A stretch of DNA of 64,000 nucleotides from Callaeas wilsoni (lineage: Eukaryota > Chordata > Aves > Passeriformes > Callaeidae), in NCBI GenBank assembly GCA_013398955.1, contig VWPU01011469.1, positions 1-64,000 of the forward strand, given 5' to 3'. This document shows, one piece after another, positions 1-9,800 of the stretch (positions within the stretch are counted from its first letter, which is position 1; each line of letters starts with the position of its first letter). The position numbers and the translations under genes were made by a program. The notes beneath the pieces are model-generated. The model had not been told where the DNA came from. It did not search any database and worked only from the letters and a program-made list of their open reading frames with translations.

Positions 1-178
1 GCCCCGCCGCCCCCCGCCCGGCCTGAGGGACCCGGCCCGCACCGCCCCGGGGCCTCCCTGGGGTCCTGCCCGCCCGGCCCGCACCGTCCAGGGACAGCTC
101 TGGAGCCCGGCCCGCCCGCTCTGCACCGCCCCGGGGCCGCCGCCGGCCACGCACTATCGCCTGGTGTACACCTGCAAG
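1..178 (+). CDS. DNLZ: DNLZ exon 1 (partial)
   Basis: GC- and CpG-rich frame open from base 2 to the donor CAAG|GTGAGC at 178/179. It encodes a Pro/Arg/Ala-rich stretch, consistent with the variable presequence region, followed by [10 protein letters not shown], the start of the conserved zinc-finger domain. The only recognisable conserved part is the last 10-12 codons; the upstream translation could include some non-conserved or mis-assembled GC-rich sequence. Confidence 0.82.
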
Positions 179-1508
179 GTGAGCCTGGGACCGGGGGGCT
201 CTGAGGGCACCGGCTCTGGGGTGGACGGGGGGCTCCTGGTGTAGCTATTATTGCTGTTTTCTTAGTTTTAAACTTGGAAAGACTTAATTCAGAGTGGAAG
301 AGCCCTCTGGAGGTTTCTAGTCCAAGCTCCGCATTGGAGGAGGATGTTCGGGATCTTATGAGTATCTCTGAGGGTGGAGATCCCACAACCTCTGTGGATC
401 CTCCTCATTAGGGAGCCACAAAAAGCAGTTAAAACCTCTCTCAGCTTTTGTGTGTAGGGCTGAATTCACAACATCGTAACATGATGGAGCCGACTGTGGA
501 TAATTAGAGGTGAGGGAGGGAAAACACTTTTAATGGCAAAAGTATTTTTGTGTGAAAAGTCCCAGGTGCTGCAGTTACCGTGCTCATAAAATCCACTTGG
601 TTTTTCAGGTGTGCCAGACCCGCTCAGCCAAATCCATCTCTAAGGCCGCCTACCACCGAGGGGTGGTGATCGTGACATGTCCCGGCTGCGGGAACCACCA
701 CGTCATCGCCGATAACCTGGGCTGGTTCTCCGACCTGGAGGGAAAGAGGTGAGCGTGCCAGCAGGATCCTCCTCACACCCTGCTCCCAGGTGCAGCTTCC
801 TGGGCTGATACCTTGTTTCAGTGATGCTTTTAAAATGTGGCTCATACTAAAAACAAATTTTCGTCCAGTTCGTTAAAACACACTGACTCGGTTTTCTGTC
901 ACTGTAGTATGACTGTCACTGTGTAGGATCGAAATAAATCGGTGTGAAGCTGCAGCAGAAGCAGTGGGATACACCGAGATCCTTAGTGGTGCCAGCAGGT
1001 GATTTGCTGTTCCCCTCAGGCTTTATCACATCACTGCTGGGTTTCCTTGGATAAGTGTTTCAAGTATGTAGGTTGATCTGCTGTGGCATTCCAGTGATTT
1101 CTAACTTCCTGAGATACCTTTAAAAGCTTCTGTTTAGCTGTAATTGCTAAATTATTGATCCTAGTGGACGAAAATAGTCCCAGAAGGTTTGGGTGGTTTT
1201 CTGTGGTGAATTGGGGTGGTTTTCATGGTGATGCTCCTGTGATTCACTGTGTAGTGTCAGTCCTGAGGGTGGAGTGGAGTGAGCCTGTGTGGGCCTTTGC
1301 TGTGGTGTCACTGTTGGTTCTCAAACCAATGTCCAGGAACATCGAGGAGATCCTGGCAGCCAAAGGGGAGAAGGTGAGACGTGTGGCTGGTGAGGAAGCC
1401 CTGGAACTGCTGCTGGAAAGCTCGGCAGAGCCCGGGCCCCAAGGTCAGCTGGCAGAGGGGGACAGCGGGGAAGTCCCCCCAGAGCCTGGCAGCAAGGGAC
1501 ACAGCTGA
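1..1508 (+). CDS. DNLZ: DNLZ, DNL-type zinc-finger mitochondrial chaperone partner (5' partial, 3 exons)
   Basis: Spliced coding region joined from 1-178, 609-748 and 1337-1508. The product matches the DNL zinc-finger family (Zim17/Tim15/Hep1; DNLZ/HEP in vertebrates), which works in the mitochondrial matrix, keeps mitochondrial HSP70 (HSPA9) soluble and stimulates its ATPase. Visible hallmarks are a first Cys pair, C-K-V-C, split by the exon 1/2 junction, a second pair, CPGC, followed by NHH, and the family-typical run [14 protein letters not shown]. The C-terminal tail is acidic and proline-rich and poorly conserved. Both introns are GT-AG and both junctions keep frame (phase 0 after AAG; phase 2 with AG|G giving Arg). 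The frame is open to base 2, so the start codon and transit peptide lie outside the window. It runs convergently toward GPSM1, as I recall for the human pair. Confidence 0.93.
253..464 (-). repeat. CR1-type LINE remnant, copy A, in DNLZ intron 1
   Basis: The block containing ATCTCTGAGGGTGGAGATCC and CACAACCTCTGTGGATCC resembles the 3' part of CR1 read in reverse complement, so the element would lie on the - strand. It matches copy B at 2404-2620 over its whole length (shared GGAAGAGCC, CTCATTAGGGAGCCACA and AAAGCAGT), including a stretch outside the part I recognise as CR1. Confidence 0.6.
609..748 (+). CDS. DNLZ: DNLZ exon 2 (zinc-finger core)
   Basis: Acceptor TTTTTCAG|GTG at 608/609 and donor AG|GTGAGC at 748/749. 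Encodes the second Cys of the first pair, a basic Ser/Lys-rich turn, the hydrophobic strand [10 protein letters not shown], the NHH motif and [13 protein letters not shown]. This is the diagnostic block of the family and the strongest protein match on the + strand. Confidence 0.95.
1337..1508 (+). CDS. DNLZ: DNLZ exon 3 (C-terminal, stop at 1506-1508)
   Basis: Acceptor GTCCAG|G at 1336/1337. The first base completes an Arg codon, then [20 protein letters not shown] and an Ala/Glu/Pro-rich tail ending in TGA. The IEEIL and VRRVAGE segments are conserved after the zinc finger in vertebrate DNLZ; the last 35 or so residues are low-complexity. Confidence 0.92.
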
Positions 1509-1652
1509 CACGAAGGACTGTGGCCTGTGGGACGGATGTGACACGTGAGACTGTGGCCTGTTGGACAGACTTGACACGTGGGATTTGGGTCATTCTGCGT
1601 ATGGCAAGAGACTCTACACCTTCATTCCCTGATTGCAACTGTCTGTGTTTAA

Positions 1653-1658
1653 AATAAA
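1653..1658 (+). terminator. DNLZ polyadenylation signal AATAAA
   Basis: Canonical AATAAA 145 bp after the DNLZ stop codon, followed within 30 bp by GT/T-rich sequence (TGTTGGGTTTTC, TGTTGTGTGTC) of the kind that acts as a downstream element. It implies a short 3' UTR of roughly 160-180 nt. Confidence 0.75.
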
Positions 1659-4600
1659 CTTGGGTGTTGGGTTTTCTCTGTTGTGTGTCTTTGCCGTGTG
1701 TAGTTTTGCCTTTGGTCAAGTTGATGTCTTTAGAGATGGTGTTGGTATTTTTGGTGGTACTTGTTTTGCTGACTTTGAGGCAACTTTCAGTGTCCCAGCG
1801 ATGTCCCGTGCCTGGCTTTGCTCCCTGCTGAGAAGGCAGCCAGAAATTCTTTGTCCATGTGTGTTTGACCTAGCGAGGTGCAGCTGGAGCTGGAGGTTTT
1901 AGGGATGCCCAGGTGTGGCAAGTGAGGAGAGGGGCAATTGATCCCACCTGAGGAGATGGGTCCTTAAACTCTAAAGCCAAAATGACCCTGCAGGAGGGTC
2001 AGATCACCTGCTCTTACTGCAGTCAAATGCTGCTTTTATCTGTTCTTTGACATCTTCCAGAGTTTTGTTTCTGTGCCCCTCACATCAGGGCTGAAAGTTT
2101 TGTATTTTGATCCCACTCAAGCTCCAGCATGGGGGTTTTACAACTCCTTGTTGCTGAGGGGGAGTGTGAAGGCAAAATTAATAGTTGTGGAGCATGGTGG
2201 AGAGAAGTAGAGCACCTAGAAAGTTGTCTTGGCAGATACTGAGGGGCTTATTAGTGCTACTGCAGTATGTTAGGATTAATTAGAAATTTAAAAAGTAATG
2301 AATGACAGATGTAGGAGTTTGTCAGCACGCAGCTCTGGGGTAGGGGTGGATCAGGCACTGAGGTGATCATGTTGCACTTCGTTAGGGTTTGTTTCCCCTG
2401 TATCTGCTTTCTTACAGTTTTGAGCTTGCAATCAAAGACTAGTTCAGTTTGGAAGAGCCTTCTGGAGGATTCCAGTCCTGGAATCTGCTTGTCAGAGGGC
2501 AATATTCAGGATCTTGTGAATATCTCTAAGGGTGGAGTCCCACAACCTCTATGGATCCTCCTCATTAGGGAGCCACAGAAAGCAGTAAAACCCCTCTAAG
2601 CCTTTGTGTCTCGGGCTGAGCAAACCCAGTTCTCTCAGCCAGGCGTGTCCAGGTGCTTGTGGGGCTTCATCAGCCAAGGGTTCAGTGATGGCATTGCAGA
2701 CATGAATGAGTTTCCTTCATCTGGAGTGTTCATAATGATTTTATACGTGTTGCAATTTAAGTGTTGGGTCAGAGCACCAGGAAAGTTGTCGTGTTCCTGT
2801 GGGTGTGTCAGTGCAGAGTGATGAAACAGGGGCAGGAACTTCATCAGCCAGCTCGTGTGTGCTCAGATCCCGGTGAGATACAGCTCTCCCTGAAACAGCC
2901 AGCTGCAGGGGTGACCCAGGACTCAGAAACAGGATCTTGCATCTCACAGCGCTGCTGTCTTCTCCCCCTGAGCTGGGCTGCTGGCACCTATTAGCACTGC
3001 TGGAAAAGTGCTTGTTTTATTACCTTTAATCTGAAAATCAGCATTCTGCTTCCATGGTGCTGATGCCTTTGATGGGGTGGAACAGAGCAGCTGTTGCAGG
3101 ATCTGTGTTGCCTTGGAAACAACAACTCATTTACAACCTGGCTTTTTTGTACTGTTTTCCTTACCTTTCTTACCTGTTACTGGGTCCCAGCTCCAGGAAG
3201 GTGGTGCCAGTTTTTGCTGTGTTATAGTAAAAAACGTAGCAAAATCTATGTTGGCTGTTCCTAGATTTTAGTGTTTCCTTGTCCCAGTGCCCTCTGGCAC
3301 CAGGTGCTCTTTGGAGGCAGGACAGAGACAGGTCTGTGTGCCCTGGGGCTGCCTCTGCAGCTCTGAGCATGGAGGGTGGCAGTTCTGGCTGCTGCTCTGA
3401 AGGTTCAGGCCAACATCACGGGAGGGAATTTGCATATAATACAAAAAGATTTGCTGCTAAGAGATGGCAGGTAAAAAACTGAATTTTTTGCTACCTTTTG
3501 AAGCTGTTTTTTTCTGAAAAATATTGTGTCATGGGGCAGTGGGTTTGCTCTGGAACGAGGACACAGTTGAGCACATGGGCTTGCTTTAGCCAAAGGCAGG
3601 GAGTGAGGAGAAGCAGCCTTTCTCCTCAGTGCCTTTCTCCAGCCCTGTCCTGCGAGTGCCTCTGGTTGCTTGTGTACAGCTGGGTAGGGGAGGGCAGGAT
3701 CTCGTGTTTCTGCTGGATTTTTAGGGTTCTTCATGAAGAGGACCTGCCCTGCAGTGGGGACAGCCCTGCTCCCAGTAATTCACACTCCACAGCAGCAGCA
3801 GCACTTCACGGGCCGGCAGTCCCGCGGCTTTCCAGCGGATGTCAGCATCAGAGAGCTCTTGCCGACGTGGTTTGGAGCCTGGCAGCGTGGGAGAGAGGAG
3901 GATTCAGCACAGCAGCCACCACTGCAGGCTGCTCTGGAGACTCGATGGTAGCCAGCGCCTTCTGCTCCCAGGAGCTCAGAATGAGCCTGTGCTGCCTTCC
4001 CCAGCTGCTCAGGATGGAGACACAGGAGGTGAGACCCCCATCACTCACTTCCAGGGATCACCTGCTCCTGAGGATCTGAACCTCTGCACACCTGAGGGCA
4101 TGGTTCTGTCCCCAGGTCACACACAGAGCTTTCTAGCACAGAGCTGCTGTGTCCAGGCACCCAGAGGCATGAGAACAAGGTGGTGGCTCTTTATTAATCT
4201 TTGATCAGGGCTGGCAGTGGCCAGCACAAATTAGCCAGGCGTGGGAAGCCCAGCTGTGACTTGGCTTTATTCTCACAGGGCTCAGGATCCAAACTCTGCT
4301 GCTCCCAGGCCACCTTCTAGCCCAGTCCAACAGCCTGCTCATGCCTGTTGTGCTGGAATGAGCTGGTGCTGCTGCTTTGTGTCTGCTCCGAGTGCTGGTG
4401 CCAGGGCTGTGCCCAGCACTCCCTGCCCTTGTTCCCTGGCTCTGGAGAACAACTCAGCTTTGGGCCAGGCGCCGGGGTGGCACCGAGATGGGGCAGAGCT
4501 GGGCAGGGCCTGAAAGGAACAGCTCAGCCTCTCCTCAGCCTTTTCCAGTGGCCTTTTCTCAGCCATGCAGGGCTGCTCTGTCTGCCCTGTTGTCCTGGAG

Positions 4601-4875
4601 ACTTCTGGGCAGGGAATTCTTAGAGCTTTGTGCCTTCCCTCCACAGCCACATCCATGCTGGCAGGCAGGCAGAGCTGGGAGGGTGGTGGCTGCCAAGAGA
4701 CTCGTGCTCGTAGTGTAAAGTGATGTGGAGGTGGGTGCACAACGCTTTTCTTAACACGTGTGGTAATGTCTGTCACTAGAGACCCCCATCCCTATTCCAA
4801 AGGGCCAGGATTAGCTCTGCTGTCAGCCAGGAAATAATGGAAATGAGTATTTGCACTGACGCTTAGACACAAATA
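1659..4875. other. Intergenic region between DNLZ and GPSM1
   Basis: Between the DNLZ poly(A) signal and the most likely GPSM1 3' end. The open frames here are short, overlapping on both strands and without recognisable domains. The only identifiable element is the CR1-like copy B. I see no RNA gene. Confidence 0.6.
2404..2620 (-). repeat. CR1-type LINE remnant, copy B, downstream of DNLZ
   Basis: Related to copy A at 253-464: both read TTTGGAAGAGCC or a close variant, then a CR1-like segment with TATCTCTAAGGGTGGAGTCC, then CTCCTCATTAGGGAGCCACA and a CTTTGTGT/GGGCTGA tail. The orientation is the same, reverse complement of CR1. Confidence 0.6.
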
Positions 4876-4881
4876 TTTATT
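4876..4881 (-). terminator. Candidate GPSM1 polyadenylation signal
   Basis: TTTATT on + equals AATAAA on -, inside the AT-rich 4860-5090 stretch, about 1.8 kb after the GPSM1 stop. Alternatives are the - strand AATAAA at 5460-5455, 4271-4266 and 4195-4190. Confidence 0.45.
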
Positions 4882-6670
4882 AAGCACAATTCCCCCCACC
4901 CCTTCCCCTTGAGCTGTATTCATTTCTAATATATTAATCCATTTGGCAGATTATCTTTTAGAAAAAAAAAAACAAGTACCTGTGGGTAGGAAATTCCCCA
5001 TTAAAATGACATTAGCAAATGCACATGTAAAAAATAAATAAGCTCATACATTCAAGTATATGGCAAATAATACCTCAATAATACCTCTGAAAGCTTAATG
5101 GTCAGGTTCCAGTTCACCACCTGGCTGAGAGCTGCACAGGCCTGAGCCTGCAGCTGGTCAGGTCATCATCATCATCAGTTTTTCCTCTTTTACAAATGCC
5201 AGCTTGGCTGGTAGGTAGGGGGTGGGCAGGTCCTCCTCTCCCCTCTCCAGAGCTCTGCCCAGCCCCAGGAGGGAGGCCCAGCCTCGGCCAAGCAGCAGGT
5301 GAGTGCTCCTAGGTAGCAGGTAAACTGCAGCTACCACTCCACATGGTCAGTGCAGGCAGGGTAAATGCCCCATGAGCAGCATCACTGGTCTGAAAATATC
5401 TCCCTGCTGGTTGGGAATGTTTCCATCAAACGCATTTTGAATCAAAAGTGCTGATTTATTCTCTGCAGGAACGGCGCTGCTTCGGCACAACTTGGTGCTG
5501 GAGTTTCTGAATTCCAGCATAGTCTCTGGTCAAGCAAAGGAAAATACTGCACCTCCTCAAGTCAGGTCCCTGCTCCCCTCCTCCAGCTTTTCCAGCTGGT
5601 CCAAAAGGGGGAGGAATGACAGTAAATGTGACTTCCCAGCCAGCCCCCCAGGCTGGGGCTCTCCTGAGGCTCCAGTGACTGGAGACAGGGGGACAGAACC
5701 AGAGTGCCTCACTGGGAGCAGCTCAGTGCTGGTTTGGGGAGAAACAAGAGGAGGGAAGCGCCATTGTCCCGAGCTGCTGTTGGACACAGAAGGGAGGAGG
5801 GACGAGCCATGGGCAGAAAGCTTTGCTGGCTGTTGAAGCAGGGCCCTGTCACACACAGGTTCTGCCTTGGACACCCTCACCTCGGCTCAGTGGCAGCCGG
5901 AGCTGTCCCTGTTTGCCATGGGCTGAACACTTGGGCAGAGACCTCCTTCCTCCTTCCCTCTGCCCAGGAACAGCCTCTGCCATGGGGCTGCAGTTGGGGC
6001 TGCACAGCTTCCTGGGCTCCAGAGGTAACAAATCCCACTAAAGCTCAGGGTGAGCGAGGCTTTGCCCTTGCTCAGGAGGTCCTGCAGGGCTGCAGCAGGA
6101 AGCAGAGAATGTCCAGGGCTCTCCAGAGAGTCCTCAGCAAACCTAAAATACACTCAGGTGTGTTGGGACCACGATGAAGCTGGGGTGGAGTAAGGTTTAA
6201 AGGACTCGGGCTCTTTTTCTCCTGTAGAAGAAACAAAGCTGAACAAGATGTTCCAGGGAAGGATCCAGAGCCATGTGTGTCAGGGAAGAGAGGAGGACTT
6301 CAAAATGGAAAGGGTGTTCTTCCCTTTCCCGGTATAATTAAAAGCGATGTGGAAATAAAAGACATTGAGGCTGCAGTTAATTACCCCCTCTGGGCTCCTC
6401 CAAGTTCCTGGGGTTTTAGGTGATCAGCAAAGGGGCTGCTAAAGTCTTCCAGGTGCTGTGCCCAGTGGCCGAGTGTCCTAAAAAAACCCCTTGTTTATAA
6501 ACTGTCCCCCAGCCGTTGGGCTTTCCCGTAGGAACACGATGGAGGTGCAGCTTCTGGGACAAGACTGGGAGCACAGGAGCGCTCTGGCTTGAAACCACCT
6601 ACTCTTTTTTTTTTCCTTTTTAAAAAACAAAATAAAGCTGAAACAACCCCCCAAGACCAAAGCCCAGTTC
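4876..6670 (-). other. GPSM1: Probable GPSM1 3' untranslated region
   Basis: Sequence after the GPSM1 stop codon (TAA at 6673-6671) on the - strand. No convincing reading frame continues. The distal end is set at the AATAAA at 4881-4876 (TTTATT on +) in an AT-rich stretch; another AATAAA at 5460-5455 would shorten the UTR, and others at 4271-4266 and 4195-4190 would lengthen it. Which one is used cannot be told from sequence alone. Confidence 0.5.
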
Positions 6671-6859
6671 TTAGCTGGAACCAGGCCTCTGCTGCTCCTC
6701 CTCGGCCTCCTCCTGGCCTGAGGCCAAATCCACGCGCTGCTCGTCCATGCGTTTGGCCTGGACACGCTGGATGAGGCTGAAGAAGTCTTCGTCGGGCATG
6801 GTGGGGCCACGGGGGATGGAGTCTGGAGGGGCACAGCGCTGGTCATCGATCCTGGAGGA
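6671..6859 (-). CDS. GPSM1: GPSM1 last coding exon, rest of GoLoco 3, GoLoco 4, stop
   Basis: Acceptor CCCTGCAG|TCC after a 103-bp intron; stop TAA at 6673-6671. Encodes SSRIDDQRCAPPDSIPRG, then MPDEDFFSLIQRVQAKRMDE and QRVDLASG with a Glu/Gln-rich tail ending GSS. The fourth GoLoco has DEQR in place of DDQR, as in mammals. Confidence 0.96.
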   Translation of the reverse strand, partial: SSRIDDQRCAPPDSIPRGPTMPDEDFFSLIQRVQAKRMDEQRVDLASGQEEAEEEQQRPGSS

Positions 6860-9800
6860 CTGCAGGGGAAAGAGGGGCGTTAGGGCAGGGCAGGGACAGC
6901 CCTGGCCTGGAGGAAGGGGCTGGAGCAGAGGTGTCAGAGCTCCCCCAGCCCTGTGCCCGTACCTGACACTTCATGAGCATGTTGAAGAACTCGTCCCCAG
7001 GCTCCTGGGCGTCCCCCTCCACACGCAGGTGGCCCAGGTTGTTCTGGGTTATCCGCAGGCCGGGCAGGTTGCCCACGTTGGCACGTTGGTCATCCAGGCG
7101 CCTGCTCTGGGAGCTGGCGATGAGGTCAAAGAACTCCTCTGTCTGCGGAGACGCCATCAGGGTGGACTGCGCTGGGGGAGAGGAGCACAGGGCAGGGTCA
7201 CCGCTCCGCCTGCCCTGCCTGAGCTACAGAGCCCAAATCCCCCTCCCCAAACTGCTCTCCAACCCACACAAACCCAGCAGGCAGCAGAGGGGGAAGCAGG
7301 TGCCTTGATCAAGCAGAACCTCACACACCCACCTCCCACTGCTGGGTCCCCTGAGGGGCTCCCTGCTCCCGCCTGTGCTTGGCCAGCTCCTGGAGGCCAC
7401 CAAAGGTGCCCTCAGCCCAGGAGATCCGGTGCCCCAAGCTGAGCCACTGCCTGGGTGCGATCCCTGCTGTTTCCAGCACTGCCGCTTCCACTCCGGTTTC
7501 TACCTGAAACCAACAGGCATAGGCAGAGCCCAGCAATGGCAGGTGAGCACAGAGTTCCTGAGGGCTCCTGTGGCTGTGAAAGGCACCCACACGGTCCCAA
7601 TGGCCGGGAATAATTCCAGACAGGCCCTCAGCAAAGCCCAAGCCTGGCTGGCTGAGCCTCTCACCTGGCAGCACCTTCCCAGGCCCTCCAGAAATCCGGG
7701 CTGTTTGCTCAAGGAGAGGCACTGCCGAGGTGAGTCTGGCTGTCACGGGCTGCAGGACCTGCGTCAGCACCAGCAAAACACTCCCAGGCTCTGCTTCTTA
7801 CCCCACGGAGCAGAGCCTGGGCTGTGCTGGTGCTGGGGGTCCCAGTCCAGAACCAGAACATGTCATCTATCCACCACTGACCCTTTGGAAATGCCTCTGG
7901 GCAGCGCTCTCTGGAAAGAGCCTGTTGGCTCCTGCAGCTGCTGGGTAGGGACGGGCTCCCAAACAACAGACACTGCACTTGGACAGGGACAAGCAAAGGA
8001 AAACTGAGAAATCCAGCCCAAGTGGTGTTACTTTCCCTGAGCACAAAGCACAGGAGCAGAGCCTGCTCCGAGCCTCCTGACACGACAAGTTCTTAGAGCC
8101 CCAGCTCATGGAGCTGCAGAAACACAAGAAAATCTCAGTGCTGACGCAGAGATGAGTTTCCTCCCCTTCAACTCACAAAGAATCCTCAAAAATAACATGT
8201 CCAAAAGGCTTAGAGCCCAAATGAGCCAAACAGAACGTGGGGCTGCTCGTGCATTCTTTATAAAGCTCCACGTTTTCAACCCCATCTCCTAAATTACACA
8301 GCTGTTACAGCCAAATGCACTTGTGTGTCAGAAATGCATCTCTTGACAAAGCAATGCTCATTTCCACCTTATTTTTAGACGATAAAAACCCTCTCACCTC
8401 ATAGCCAACCTGACTTCCTGCCACAGCCTGACCTTCTCCGCTTCAGCCCCTGCCCCGGCACCTGCTCTTTGTGCTGCGGCTTTGGGAGCGGTGTCAGGGG
8501 TCTCCTCCTCTCCCGTTTGCACTTTGTATTCATTTGGCAACTGATGATGAACAAATCCATCAGTTTAAATAACTGGTTTGAGCCCTTTGTGCTGGTGATC
8601 AAGCATGTGAGAGTGATCTGTGCATTTTAGAGCTTCTCCCCAGCTTGGGTTAAACAAAGGCCCTGAACACTGAAAAAGCCACAAAACCCAAGTGCAAACA
8701 CAGCCCTGCCTTTCCTGCCCTGTCTATTTGTCAGGCGCCTTCCTCAATTTATCCCTGTCCTTCCTAGGGCTGAGCTGTTTGCCTGAGCAGCTTCCCACTG
8801 TTTATCCATCCTTCTGGCTCCCCTGTCCTTACACAGCACCTATCACCACCGCATCCAAGAACAGTACAAAATCCAGAAGTTTTTCCTCCATGGCAACGCT
8901 GTTAACAAAAACTGGCAATATTTTAACTTGCCTGAGAAAGCCTGACCCAGCCCCTGCATGTCTCAGACCCCAGGTTCTCACAAAGCTCCCTCAGTGATGA
9001 CCATCATCATCTTCCTCCTGGAGGTACTGAAGTGGCACAAGTCCTTGTGCCAACCTCCCTGTTCAGAATCCAAGACCTAAAGACCCACGCTGAAAAAATC
9101 CAAGTGTATTTTGCATTTCTCTCGCTAATTTACTCTCCAAACCTTAGCTCACATTCACCAGCCTTTCCCTCGGCAACCATTTACATAAGAATGTTTTTTC
9201 CTCCCTTAAATAATGACAGAGATTGCCAAGGAGCTGCTAAGTTCAGAGAGCTGAGGCTCAGGGAAAACATCACGGGATGCACGGCAAACCACAACAGCTG
9301 GGCACGCCGCGGGAGCAGCGTCACTCCCACAGGAACAGGGACTCGGAACGCATCGGTGCTCACATATCCGCTCTCCCAGGGCAGGGACCCGCGTGGCAGC
9401 TGCCTCCGCAGCCTCGGCTGGGCACTCCTCCAACGGGCAGCGCTGATCATCCATCCGGTTGCTCTGGAACTTGCTCAACAGGTCAAAGAAGCATTCCTCG
9501 TCCGAAGGGGTCCGGTTGATTTTCTGGGAAGAGAGAGGAGAGTCAGAACACCCCGAACAAGTCCCCAATTCCAATCGCTCCGTCCAGCGCAGCCTTGGGA
9601 ATAGCCGTGCCCTCTCCTGGTCTGTGCCCCTGCCGTGCCAAGCCCCACAGTCTGGAGCCTGCTGGGGTCTCTGCTCCTTGGTCCCTCTGATCCCAGAGGC
9701 TCCGGGCACTGCCACAGCCCAGACCCGAGCCTGGCACGCGGGTGAGCCTCGTGCAGAGCAGCCGCTGTCACTGCAGAGCAGCCAGGGCAACCTGGAGGCT

